A DNA stretch of 45,950 nt from the NCBI GenBank assembly GCA_016930515.1, contig JAFGGO010000051.1, positions 1 to 45,950 of the forward strand, written 5' to 3'. Position numbers and translations under genes: made by a program. The notes beneath the pieces were generated by a model. That model was not told the DNA's origin, did not search any database, and saw only the letters and a program-made list of their open reading frames with translations. Of the stretch, positions 16,305-24,918 are shown in pieces (positions within the stretch are counted from its first letter, which is position 1; every line of letters starts with the position of its first letter). Source of the stretch: Promethearchaeota archaeon (lineage in GTDB: Archaea; Asgardarchaeota; Lokiarchaeia; Sigyniarchaeales; SOKP01).

Positions 16305-17267
16305 TCATCCTCCACATCCTCCGCATCCCCCTCCACCTCCTCCACCTCCTCCACACCCTCCACATCCACTGAAATATCCCAAACTCCTTCTTCTCTCATC
16401 TTTTGCCTGCTCTTTTTCCTTCCATTCCTCAAGCGTTAGCCTGCTATTTCTTATGTGAAGTATCACTTTTACTATAACTACAATTCCAATAAAAGACACT
16501 CCGATGAGGACTAGTAATATGATATAGATACTTACCCAGGGTACCGTTTTCGTGAGGTTCGGCGTGATGTCGAAAGCAAGGCTACTTGAAATCGAATCAG
16601 TTTGAACAAGGGTATACACCCAATAATCACCTTCCTGCTCGAAGCTTGTTTGTCCTGGAGCGGATGTTCGAACTGTTCCAGCATCGTAAGAAGCTGGGAA
16701 ATTGATGGTATATTCTGCTCTACTCACGGGAATGGAAAACTTGCCGAAATTATTGAGAAATAGCTGTGAGCAAGAAAAAGTTTCGATTATCCAGTTTTTC
16801 ATGAGGAAAGACATTGTGATCGTTTTTACCCCTGTAAATTCGGTGTGATAAAACTTGATTTCTATGTAATATTTGTTGTCGCGACCTTCGAATTCGCTAT
16901 AATCCCAATTTAACTGGGATCCTGTATCGTCGTAAACGCGAATGGATGATTCCTGAATCGAAGGTGCATTTCCGAGTGGAAAGTATCCGGGTGGTCGAAA
17001 TCGTTTATAACCCTCGTATTTCGTTCCGCTCGTGACATTATAAGTAATACTCACTCGAGCCAGAACATCAAGATCGTAAATTTCTAAATACACCTCGTAA
17101 TTAGATATTGTATAAACCGAATCGGCCAAGCGAATCGCTTCCTCTTCTTCAATTATATCATGCTCTTGGGTAATTATTTGCGCTGCGACCAAACTTGGAG
17201 CAAGAAGCGGTATCAATAACAAGAAAAATCCACTAATTACTTTCTTTATTGAACTATTTCTTAACAA
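16305..17267 (-). CDS. exported single-pass membrane protein with cytosolic CGGC-G9-CGGC tail
   Basis: A 320-residue protein. A signal peptide (1-29, ending SLVAA) leads to an extracellular beta-rich domain (about 40-240) reminiscent of DUF2207-type ectodomains. One membrane helix follows (about 245-270), then a charged cytosolic linker (RLTLEEWKEKEQAKDERRR). The last residues are a Gly/Cys tail with C302, C305, C315 and C318: two CGGC motifs separated by nine glycines. The start is TTG, supported by AAGGTGG seven bases upstream. The neighbouring SPASM radical SAM gene suggests the tail may be modified, for example by thioether links; a zinc or iron site made by the four cysteines is the simpler alternative. 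Family not identified with certainty. Confidence 0.75.
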   Translation of the reverse strand: MLRNSSIKKVISGFFLLLIPLLAPSLVAAQIITQEHDIIEEEEAIRLADSVYTISNYEVYLEIYDLDVLARVSITYNVTSGTKYEGYKRFRPPGYFPLGNAPSIQESSIRVYDDTGSQLNWDYSEFEGRDNKYYIEIKFYHTEFTGVKTITMSFLMKNWIIETFSCSQLFLNNFGKFSIPVSRAEYTINFPASYDAGTVRTSAPGQTSFEQEGDYWVYTLVQTDSISSSLAFDITPNLTKTVPWVSIYIILLVLIGVSFIGIVVIVKVILHIRNSRLTLEEWKEKEQAKDERRRSLGYFSGCGGCGGGGGGGGGCGGCGG

Positions 17268-17465
17268 TCTTTAACCACCTTGTCTTTTGGTTTCAATTTT
17301 TTTATTCTATATTTATTACTATCTTGGTCACCTATTTAAATGTTATGAACAGGAATACCAATCTCGATGGACACGATCACCCTAATAATGTACATATCGA
17401 TATATAGGAAAAGTTATAATTTCAATTTACTGGGATTTAGAAAGCCATAAGAACGAGAAAACCTT

Positions 17466-17926
17466 TTGTCAAATCCTATGCTTAATGTGGATCTGTCCCT
17501 TCTTAGTCCTGCTACTATCGAGGACCTTGATCTCCTTGCTCAAATGAACGAAGAATTTCGTAAAGCCGAACGAGCCGACGACGATATGACTATCGAAGAA
17601 ATAAAGTCCCGGATGCGATCGATTATGGAAGAAGATGCTTTTTGCGTGTATTTACTTGCCAAAGAGGATGATATTTACGGATATACCGTCATCGATCTCT
17701 CTCGAAAACGGGATTATCTTCGTCATCTCCTAATTCGTGAAGAATACCGAAAATGCGATACGGAAAGCGGCTAATCCAATTAATGATGCAAAATCACGGA
17801 ATATCTTCCTTGGAAATCGATGTTTTCGTTTGGAACGAGGAGGCCATCAAATTTTACGAGAAATTAGGCTTTACCAAGCGATGTTATCAAATGCGTTTAA
17901 GTTCCTCTTCAAAACGCCAAGATTAA
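17466..17926 (+). pseudogene. GNAT N-acetyltransferase with a frameshift
   Basis: The first frame (TTG at 17466 or, better, ATG at 17478) encodes the N-terminal half of a GNAT domain, ending with REEYRKC. The acetyl-CoA binding motif then continues in another frame as YGKRLIQLMMQ, followed by EAIKFYEKLGF, and stops at 17926. Restoring one base near 17754-17758 would give RKCGYGKRL, the normal RxxGxG/A pattern. Everything else is intact, so this is either a recent frameshift or an assembly/sequencing error. The substrate is unknown. Confidence 0.75.
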
Positions 17927-18013
17927 CGCATCAAATCGTTATCCTTGGGTTATGTCTTGATCTAATTGAAGGTGATTAAATTAAATAATAACTAGAAAAA
18001 AAAAATATGTTAA

Positions 18014-18571
18014 TTATGTGGACCAATACAACTTGAATTGCGTCACATCGTCTCCTTCCCAGGATTTTTTAAGGAATGTAAAATTTACCTTTTTTTTTAA
18101 GCACAGTTCAAGTGCTCTTTGTGTCCATCCAATTGTCGTGTAATACCACAATTCAAACTTGGGATCGAAATCGCTTAAAGTGTAGATTAACTCGTTATCA
18201 GTTATCCACTCTAACGAGGTGCTTCCAAAATTAAAAAGCATCGTGTGAAATCGGGGGTACATTTGCACGAGTTTTCGAGCGTCACCGCCTGTAATGAGAT
18301 TCTTGTATATCGATGTCATCACAGTTTCACCAAAGTTCCGTCCCCATTTAATAACAAGCTCGCGATTGTTCTTGGCAACGACTTTAATTAAAGTGTTATA
18401 AAGTTCGAAATATACTTCGTACGAATACCAAATTGAGTCCATAATGCGTTGATTCAAGTAATCTTTTGCCTTGTCCGATAACAACTCGTTATATTCTTTC
18501 TCGTGGACCTTATCCGACTTAATTCCCTTCGTAATTACTTTTACCAATGTTCCTTTAACTTTTCGTTCCAC
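18014..18571 (-). CDS. member 1 of a local four-gene paralogous family (~185 residues)
   Basis: A 185-residue soluble protein, starting at GTG with AGGGG seven bases before it. It shares with three other genes in this window the N-terminal KVKGT, NQRIM(D/N)S(I/V)WYSYE, IKWGR(N)FGE, the YPRFH centre and a C-terminal GWTQRALE...SWEGDDVTQFKL(Y/F)W block. The layout (a WYS box, a GRxFGE helix, a YPRF segment and a final GWxxxAxE strand-helix) recalls DUF2378/V4R-like ligand-sensing folds known from bacteria, but this is from memory and unproven. It is separated from its three relatives by the opposite-strand radical SAM gene. Function unknown. Confidence 0.75.
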   Translation of the reverse strand: MERKVKGTLVKVITKGIKSDKVHEKEYNELLSDKAKDYLNQRIMDSIWYSYEVYFELYNTLIKVVAKNNRELVIKWGRNFGETVMTSIYKNLITGGDARKLVQMYPRFHTMLFNFGSTSLEWITDNELIYTLSDFDPKFELWYYTTIGWTQRALELCLKKKVNFTFLKKSWEGDDVTQFKLYWST

Positions 18572-18849
18572 TAAATAACCCCTACATTAGATGAAGATTT
18601 TTAATTAACTTGTGACAATAATGAAAAAACACCTATTTATAAATTTGGTATGCAAAAATGATCGTTTTCGCGCGAATTATTGGCGAAAACAGATCTTCAC
18701 TTTTGTTCTTACCAATCAAATATCTTTTAATCTCTTATTTTTTACTTTATAAAGCAATATATCTTCTAATAGTAAATTGAATATTTCAATTAATTTTCAA
18801 AAGAACAAAATTAAAGTCATTTTATTAATTGTAATAAATTGAATTAATC
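18572..18849. promoter_or_regulatory. divergent promoter region between family member 1 and the radical SAM gene
   Basis: An AT-rich 278-base region that must hold both promoters. Several AT stretches could serve as TATA boxes, but none stands out. No coding or repeat structure is seen. Confidence 0.35.
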
Positions 18850-19764
18850 ATGAATTATGTCGTTGGAAATTTGGTCGAACCTGTATTTAGGCCCCCCTCG
18901 GAGTGGGATGCTTTATTAATCGCTATTACGACAGGTTGTACTCGCAAGTGCACTTTCTGTTCAATGTATCGATCAAAAAAGTTTTCTATCAGAAAAAACA
19001 CTGAAGAAATAAAAGAAGACATTAGAAAAGCCCGTGCATTCTACGGGGATCGAGTTCAAAAGATCTTCTTCGAAGATGGAAACGCATTCGTCGTTAAAAC
19101 GGATATTCTAGCAGAATTAACAAGATTCAGCTATGAAATCCATCCTAATTTGAGAAAGGTTAGCGCATACGCCCATGCAAAGGATATCGTGAGTAAATCC
19201 GACGAAGAATTGAGAATGTTGGCAGAAAGCGGGTTTACCATGGTTTATGTTGGTATCGAAAGTGGGGACGACGATGTGTTAAAAGCCTGCAAGAAAGGAA
19301 CCACCCAAGACGAGATCGCGCTCGCGGCACAAAAATGTCACAAGGCAAGAATCGCTTGGTCTGGTATTTTTCTTTTAGGGCTTGCGGGAAACGACCCTGA
19401 AAAAAGTCGAAAACACGCAATCGAATCCGCAAAACTAATCAATCAAATGGCTCCGCCCACCCCAATTAAGTGGTATGTGTCTCCTTTAACGCTACAAGTT
19501 GTACCTAATACCGAGTTATGGGAACAAATATCCACGGGAGAATTCCAACCGTGTTCTAGCGAACAAATCTTAGAAGAATTGCATACGATGATAATGTACA
19601 CTTCTAACGACTTGCACAAGTGCGTGTTTAATACGAACCACGCCTCTAATTACATGGGACTAAAGGGAGAATTAGCTAGAGATAAAGAAAAGTTCCTTAG
19701 CATAATCGAGGCGGGTATTAAAAATCCCACCTTGCGTCGACCTGATTATCTTCGGGGTTTGTAA
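18850..19764 (+). CDS. radical SAM protein (Elp3/MiaB-type core)
   Basis: A 304-residue radical SAM enzyme with the cluster motif C30-TRK-C34-TF-C37, followed by FFEDGNAF (in place of GGExx), a YVGIESGDDDVL segment and GIFLLGLAGND, all typical of the Elp3/MiaB/NifB-like core. No SPASM cysteines and no B12-binding or TRAM domain are present, so it is a stand-alone core enzyme. Similar archaeal proteins are annotated only as radical SAM proteins. It is inserted, on the opposite strand, between members of the four-copy family; whether it works with them is unknown. Confidence 0.8.
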   Translation: MNYVVGNLVEPVFRPPSEWDALLIAITTGCTRKCTFCSMYRSKKFSIRKNTEEIKEDIRKARAFYGDRVQKIFFEDGNAFVVKTDILAELTRFSYEIHPNLRKVSAYAHAKDIVSKSDEELRMLAESGFTMVYVGIESGDDDVLKACKKGTTQDEIALAAQKCHKARIAWSGIFLLGLAGNDPEKSRKHAIESAKLINQMAPPTPIKWYVSPLTLQVVPNTELWEQISTGEFQPCSSEQILEELHTMIMYTSNDLHKCVFNTNHASNYMGLKGELARDKEKFLSIIEAGIKNPTLRRPDYLRGL

Positions 19765-19966
19765 TATTTTCTATATCGGTATTTATTAACTTTAAATAAG
19801 TAAAGTATTTTTCTTATGGATCTTATTTGAATTCAAAATCTTAACTTTTTCTTCATCATTACTTATTACAACAGGAGTTACATTTAAAATTGAACTCTTA
19901 AATGAAAAAAATCTCCAAATTCAAAAAATTAAAAATTTAAAAATAAGGATGTAATTAGCTATTAAA

Positions 19967-20530
19967 TCAAGGCGTCCAAAACAGCTTGAACTGCGTGTAA
20001 TCGTCTCCCTCCCACGATTTTTTCAAGAACTCATAATTAACCTTCCTTTTTAAGCACATTTCGATTGCTCCTTGTGTCCACCCCACGTTTGAGTAATACA
20101 ACATCTCAAAATTCTTATCGTATTCCTCATTGTATGTGAGAAGTACTTCGGAATCAGAAATCCATTTTACCGTCAAAGCTCCGAAATTATAAAGCATTTG
20201 ATGAAATCGTGGATAAATTTGCATTAATTTTTTAACATCGCCTCCGAGGATGAGATTTTTATATATAGATCCCATTATTTTTTCCCCGAAATTCCTTCCC
20301 CATTTAATCATTATCTCGCGATTGTTCTTGCCAACCACCTTCATTAACGCTTTATAAATCTCGGCATAAAGTTCATATGAATACCAAACGGAATTCATAA
20401 TGCGTTGGTTCAAGAAATTTTTTGCTTCGCCCGAAAGTATTTCTTCGTATTCTTTCTGATGAATTTTATCTGATCTAACACCAATCACGACGTCTTTTAC
20501 GGCCGTTCCTTTCACTTTACGCTCCAACAT
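19967..20530 (-). CDS. member 2 of the four-gene paralogous family
   Basis: 187 residues from the ATG at 20530, chosen because it aligns with the starts of the other copies (LERKVKGT). An in-frame GTG at 20542 would add four residues. It carries all the family blocks: NQRIMNSVWYSYE, KWGRNFGEK, the YPRFH segment, VGWTQGAIE and SWEGDDYTQFKLFW. It is most like the copy at 21642-22199 in the N-terminal VIG(V/I)RSDK stretch. Soluble, no signal peptide; function unknown. Confidence 0.75.
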   Translation of the reverse strand: MLERKVKGTAVKDVVIGVRSDKIHQKEYEEILSGEAKNFLNQRIMNSVWYSYELYAEIYKALMKVVGKNNREIMIKWGRNFGEKIMGSIYKNLILGGDVKKLMQIYPRFHQMLYNFGALTVKWISDSEVLLTYNEEYDKNFEMLYYSNVGWTQGAIEMCLKRKVNYEFLKKSWEGDDYTQFKLFWTP

Positions 20531-20976
20531 TATCACTCTCACATATATAAATTAATATTACTCCTATAATGAAAATTAAACTTTATAAATCTATAATATG
20601 ACTTAGAGTTGTTCGCTGGAGGATCATTACAAAATTCTGAAAAAATCATACGCTTTGAGATTTTGCGAATTAAATTTAAAGATAAGAATGATAAACAAAA
20701 AATTGGTAGAATTCTCCCTATCCTTTCAAGAGTCCTCACCGGAAACACAAGATTCCCGTCGAAACTTTCAACCTTTTAAACGAAAAAGTTGGGGATCGGC
20801 GCCGATTCGACCTTGGAGGTGGTTTAAAAGATACCGAGAATAATTTTCAAATTACCGAAGACATCATAGAAAGATTAAATAATTTCAGTAAGATAACAAA
20901 CTTCACCTCATTGTCAGAAATTTGTATTATGCATGTAATTTGGCTCTAACGAGTTTTTTCCTTTCATGTGATTAAC
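20531..20976. other. gene-free gap within the paralogue cluster
   Basis: About 445 bases without a convincing gene. A 78-codon plus-strand frame without a start codon ends at 20949 and reads coding-like (FDLGGGLKDTENN), so a gene relic is possible. I could not assign it to a family. Confidence 0.4.
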
Positions 20977-21534
20977 TCAAGGTGCCCAAAACAGCTTGAA
21001 TTGACCCTCTTTATCCCCTTGGGAGGATTTTTTCAGGATTTCGAAATGTACTTCTTTTTTTAGGCACATCTCGAATACTCGTTGCGTCCATCCTATATTA
21101 CTATTGTAAAACAACTCGAAATTTGGATCGAAGTCTTTTAAAGTATAAAGCAATTCATGATCTGAAATCCATTCAAATGAAATGGTACCAAAATTATAAA
21201 ACATTGAATGAAATCGAGGATATTTTTCCGCAAGTTTTTTCACATTTCCCTCAGCAATGATGTTTTTATAAACCGCAGACATTACATTTTCACCAAAGTC
21301 TCGTCCCCACTTAGTCACGATTTTTGGATTGTTTTTAGCAACTACCTTGATTAACGCTTTATATAACTCACAATACACATCCCACGAATACCATATGGAA
21401 TCCAATATGCGTTGATTCAAGAATTTTTTAGCTCTATCCGAAAGGATCACATCGTATTCTTTCTCGTGAGTCCTATCCGATTTAATTCCTTTCACGATAT
21501 CTTTCAATAGAGATCCTTTTATCTTACCCTCCAT
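20977..21534 (-). CDS. member 3 of the four-gene paralogous family
   Basis: 185 residues from the ATG at 21534, preceded by GAGGT seven bases upstream; an in-frame TTG just before it is less likely. Family blocks: KIKGSLLK, NQRILDSIWYSWD, KWGRDFGENVM, the YPRFH segment, GWTQRVFE. It is the most divergent copy at the C-terminus: the SWEGDD signature is replaced by SSQGDKEGQFKLFW. It lies 107 bases downstream of member 4 on the same strand and may be cotranscribed. Function unknown. Confidence 0.75.
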   Translation of the reverse strand: MEGKIKGSLLKDIVKGIKSDRTHEKEYDVILSDRAKKFLNQRILDSIWYSWDVYCELYKALIKVVAKNNPKIVTKWGRDFGENVMSAVYKNIIAEGNVKKLAEKYPRFHSMFYNFGTISFEWISDHELLYTLKDFDPNFELFYNSNIGWTQRVFEMCLKKEVHFEILKKSSQGDKEGQFKLFWAP

Positions 21535-21641
21535 CAATAATACCTCAAAAAGAAAGCTTATTCAAGATAAAACTACTACAATAATAAAAATGTATTCATA
21601 TAAATTTATGTGATATGTTTTGATATACGCTCTCGGTTAAA

Positions 21642-22199
21642 TCAAGGTGCCCAAAACAGCTTGAACTGCGTTACATCGTCTCCTTCCCACGATTTTTTCA
21701 AGAACTGGTATTCAACCTTCTTTCTAATGCACATTTCTATGGCTCTCTCGGTCCAACCTACATTTGAGTAATAAATCTTGTCGAATTTCGATTCAAAGTT
21801 CTTATAGGTAAAAAGCACCTCGTTTTCTGAGATCCACTCCAACGATAAAGTACCAAAATTGAATAAGATTTTGTGAAATCGTGGGTACATTTCTAAAAGT
21901 CTTTTTACATTTCCTTCAACGATGAGGTTTTTGTAAACGGTGCCCATGACTTTTTCACCAAACTCGCGTCCCCATTTAATTACATATTCGGGATTATCCT
22001 TGGCAAAAACCTTGATTAAGGCGGCGTATAGCTCGATATAATTCTCATAGGAGTACCACACGGAATTCATGATGCGTTCGTTCAAGTACTCTTTTGCTGC
22101 GCTTGAAAGCATTTGTTCGTATATGCTTTCGTGAGGCTTGTCCGATCTAATTCCTATTACGAGATCTTTAAGGGCCGTTCCTTTTACCATACGTTCCAT
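21642..22199 (-). CDS. member 4 of the four-gene paralogous family
   Basis: 185 residues, ATG start with a purine-rich GAGATGAGAG immediately upstream. Family blocks: MVKGTALKD, NERIMNSVWYSYE, KWGREFGEKVM, the YPRFH segment, VGWTERAIE and SWEGDDVTQFKLFW. It is the first gene of the run reading leftwards. Soluble; function unknown. Confidence 0.75.
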   Translation of the reverse strand: MERMVKGTALKDLVIGIRSDKPHESIYEQMLSSAAKEYLNERIMNSVWYSYENYIELYAALIKVFAKDNPEYVIKWGREFGEKVMGTVYKNLIVEGNVKRLLEMYPRFHKILFNFGTLSLEWISENEVLFTYKNFESKFDKIYYSNVGWTERAIEMCIRKKVEYQFLKKSWEGDDVTQFKLFWAP

Positions 22200-22555
22200 C
22201 TCTCATCTCTCAAGTTTAATTAATTAAATATCTATCGATTCACTATTAAATTTCAAGCAAATTCGTCTATAAATAATTATAGATTATTATCAATTAATCA
22301 CCTGCTTATCACGAACAAAGGATATCATCAACAGTGAAATTTCGTTTTCAAGCAAGCACATGAGATCATGGATAATTGAATGTTCTATAAAAGCTATCAC
22401 ATACGACAATGACAAATCAGAGAATTACAGAATATTGATTTTATGTAACAATTATAATTACAATCCTATATTGTATAAACAAAAAAATAAATAATGAGCC
22501 TAACCAATGCTTTCGTAGGAACTTAGGATTATTTACTTAAGAAGGTAACTCTTTC
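22200..22555. other. gene-free divergent intergenic region
   Basis: A 356-base AT-rich region between the divergent family member 4 and the CPBP protease gene. It must contain both promoters. A 44-codon frame from about 22361 looks like chance. No repeats or RNA genes seen. Confidence 0.45.
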
Positions 22556-23263
22556 ATGGACTTTCAGAACGAAAAAAAAAACCTGTTCTTGTTTTTCCTC
22601 CTAACATTTACAATTTCTTGGTTTTTTTGGCTTCCAAGCGTGCTAGTATCCTTTGGTATCTTGCCTTCTGGACCAATTCAGATTTTAGGAAATTTAGCGA
22701 TTTTTGGACCTTTCTTGGCTGCTTTTTTTCTCACTAGCGTTAAAGAAGGGAAGGGCGAAGCAAAAAAGCTTTTTCTCCGTGGATGGAGCATCAAGGTCAA
22801 TAAGAAATGGGTTGCTGCATTGTTTTTACCGCTAGTAACTGCAGGGATTGCATTCTTGATCATCGAAATTATCGAACCCATGAATCGAATTCAATACATT
22901 CCGCCCGTTGCAATGTGGGTTCCGAACTTTATCTTGTATTACTTTATTGGAGGGCCTTTCACGGAAGAATATGGTTGGAGGGGTTACACTCTAGATCGAA
23001 TTCAATCCAAGTACGATGCTCTCATTTCGAGCTTGATTCTCGGTTTGATCTGGGGCGCTTGGCACCTACCGCTATTTTTTATCGCGGGAACCACGCAATC
23101 GTACATCCCACTCTACGAATTTATCCTGATACAAGGGCTTACTTCAATCTTTTACACCTGGATCGTAAATAATAATAGAGATGAAGAAGGGGACGTAAAT
23201 GTGTTTTTAGCCATCATGTTCCACGCAATAGCAAACTTTTCCACCATGATCTTTCCGTATTGA
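22556..23263 (+). CDS. CPBP-family intramembrane glutamic metalloprotease
   Basis: A 235-residue integral membrane protein with about seven hydrophobic segments. Catalytic motifs of the CPBP (CAAX protease and bacteriocin-processing) family are complete: E137-E138-x3-R142 in FTEEYGWRG, H170 in WGAWHLP, and H223/N227 in MFHAIAN. These residues form the Glu/His metal site within the membrane. Family members trim prenylated proteins, process peptides or confer bacteriocin immunity. In an Asgard genome prenylated-protein processing is conceivable, but the Ras-like GTPase in this window lacks a C-terminal cysteine. A fragment of a second CPBP gene lies at 24482-24751. Confidence 0.88.
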   Translation: MDFQNEKKNLFLFFLLTFTISWFFWLPSVLVSFGILPSGPIQILGNLAIFGPFLAAFFLTSVKEGKGEAKKLFLRGWSIKVNKKWVAALFLPLVTAGIAFLIIEIIEPMNRIQYIPPVAMWVPNFILYYFIGGPFTEEYGWRGYTLDRIQSKYDALISSLILGLIWGAWHLPLFFIAGTTQSYIPLYEFILIQGLTSIFYTWIVNNNRDEEGDVNVFLAIMFHAIANFSTMIFPY

Positions 23264-23361
23264 GTACCTGAATTGAGTAGATGATTTTTTTTTGAAATCA
23301 ATGTTATCCTCGCCGTGGTTCAGAATCTTCTTGTATCATCGTTATAGCTTTTTTACACTTC

Positions 23362-24177
23362 TTATAATCTCATGTTAATTCCGTTTTTAACGCAGTATTG
23401 CTTGCAATCCTTGATGGTTATTTCTCTGAAATGAAAGATTGAAGCAGCCAAGGCAGCAGATGCCTTGCCCTTGGTGAAAGCGTCTAAAATGTGCTGGATC
23501 GAACCTGCGCCCCCAGATGCGGTGACAGGAAGCCCTGTCGCTTCAGCAATACCTCTCGTCATTTCTATATCGTATCCTTTCTTGGTTCCGTCGTAGGTTT
23601 TTGAAGTAGGTAATATTTCCCCTACGCCGAGCTCTTTTGTTTTTTTTGCCCATTGAATAGCGTCCATTCCCGTTGATTTTCTACCTCCGTGCGTCATGAC
23701 ATCGAACCAGCAGTATTTATTTTCCACTTCGAATAAAGTTTTATCTTCCGCGTCTTTTTTATCTTCCACATATACTCTATTACCATCGATAGCACATACC
23801 AGCCTTTCAGGCCCATATTCCTTGGAAATCTTGGCTAAAAGATCGGGATTATTAACTGCTGCTGTGTTCAAGGATATTTTATCCGCTCCAGCATCGAGGA
23901 TGGCTTGAACGTCTTCCAAAGAGCCAATACCTCCACCCACCGTAAAAGGGATGGAAATTCCGTTGGCGACTTTTTTTACCAATTCCACGACGGTTTTTCT
24001 CTTTTCCACCGTGGCCGTGATATCTAAAAAAACTAGCTCGTCTGCGCCTTCTTCTTCGTAATATCTTCCGAATTCTACGGGGTCTCCCGCGTCTTTCAAA
24101 TTTACAAACTGAATCCCCTTCACGACTCTCCCTTCTTTCACATCAAGGCAGGGTATTATTTTTTTATAATTAAGCAT
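23362..24177 (-). CDS. hisF: imidazole glycerol phosphate synthase cyclase subunit HisF
   Basis: 271 residues from the ATG at 24177, where the family's N-terminus (LNYKKIIPCLDV) begins; the frame stays open upstream but that extension is not HisF-like. Catalytic aspartates D12 and D131 are present, with GGGIGS (81-86), YDGTKKGYD (195-203) and ASGGAG (220-225) forming the phosphate-binding sites of the (beta/alpha)8 barrel. It cyclises PRFAR with ammonia from HisH to give imidazole glycerol phosphate and AICAR in histidine biosynthesis. HisH and other his genes are not in the window, so hisF stands alone here. It lies between a CPBP gene and a CPBP fragment. Confidence 0.92.
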   Translation of the reverse strand: MLNYKKIIPCLDVKEGRVVKGIQFVNLKDAGDPVEFGRYYEEEGADELVFLDITATVEKRKTVVELVKKVANGISIPFTVGGGIGSLEDVQAILDAGADKISLNTAAVNNPDLLAKISKEYGPERLVCAIDGNRVYVEDKKDAEDKTLFEVENKYCWFDVMTHGGRKSTGMDAIQWAKKTKELGVGEILPTSKTYDGTKKGYDIEMTRGIAEATGLPVTASGGAGSIQHILDAFTKGKASAALAASIFHFREITIKDCKQYCVKNGINMRL

Positions 24178-24481
24178 CTTGATTTCAATTTTTATTGTTT
24201 TATAATATGTTCTATTTATTAATCGTTCTTTTTTAGATTTATGACCTAAAACTGTCCTCCTTGGAGCTGTCCTATTGGGAATTTGCGCTTTTAAACACGG
24301 GTTCATATTCTGACTTTCGTTCGAAACGAATCTTGGATCGCCCCTTCTCATAAACGCTCTTACGCTTGGTATTTGTGAGGAAATCACTTTTCGAGGCGTC
24401 TTCATCACGATGCTTCTGAAAAAAAAAACCAAAAAAAACAATAATCATCAGTAACATCCTATTTTCCCTGATGCATAGCAC
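24178..24481. other. gene-free stretch upstream of hisF
   Basis: About 304 bases between the hisF start and the CPBP fragment. The hisF frame is open across most of it, but the translation is Arg/Lys-rich and unlike any HisF, so it is probably leader and promoter sequence. Nothing else seen. Confidence 0.4.
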
Positions 24482-24751
24482 TTGTGCCATAGGACTCGTG
24501 TATCCCTTGTTTTTTACCTCGTTATTTTTTTCTACACATTTCTACTCAGAATGAGTTTTGCGTATATGTACTTGAAAACCAAAAGTCTCCTTCCAAGCGT
24601 CATCATACACTCAGTTGGTTTGCTATTTATGACTTTCAATACAACCGATTTCGTATTGATAGAGCTGTTGCCTGTCGTATTTGTTGCCACGATTCCTTCC
24701 GCGCTCATCATCCTGTTGATACGCTTTCTCGTAAACGAAAACAAGGAATAA
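24482..24751 (+). pseudogene. C-terminal fragment of a CPBP-family membrane protease
   Basis: An 89-codon frame whose central part (AYMYLKTKSLLPSVIIHSVG) matches the last conserved helix of CPBP proteases, with the metal-site His retained, followed by two more hydrophobic segments. The EExxxR motif and the first two thirds of the protein are missing and hisF lies in their place. It is best read as a relic left after truncation; whether it is still translated is unknown. Confidence 0.6.
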
Positions 24752-24918
24752 AGCCAGTATCGATAAAGCTAAATAATATGAAACAAAAACGAATGAAATT
24801 GCGATGCAATAACCCCATCTAAGAATAGTAATTTGCATACAATATTACCTTTATTCCCTTTTTTTTGTTTTATACTCCTTAACACAATCAATTCTTGAAT
24901 AATAAATTAAAATCACAT

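Noticed and set aside
16305..16380. Tandem TCC/ACC-rich DNA that looks like a short simple repeat.
   Set aside because: It is the coding sequence of the Gly/Cys tail; glycine codons vary (GGA, GGT, GGG), so it is maintained as protein.
20710..20949. A 78-codon plus-strand open frame without start codon, with protein-like text (FDLGGGLKDTENN).
   Set aside because: No start, no recognised family and no promoter; kept only as a possible relic.
23362..24441. Longer HisF with an 88-residue N-terminal extension.
   Set aside because: The extension is Arg/Lys-rich and unlike HisF; the family N-terminus begins at the ATG at 24177.
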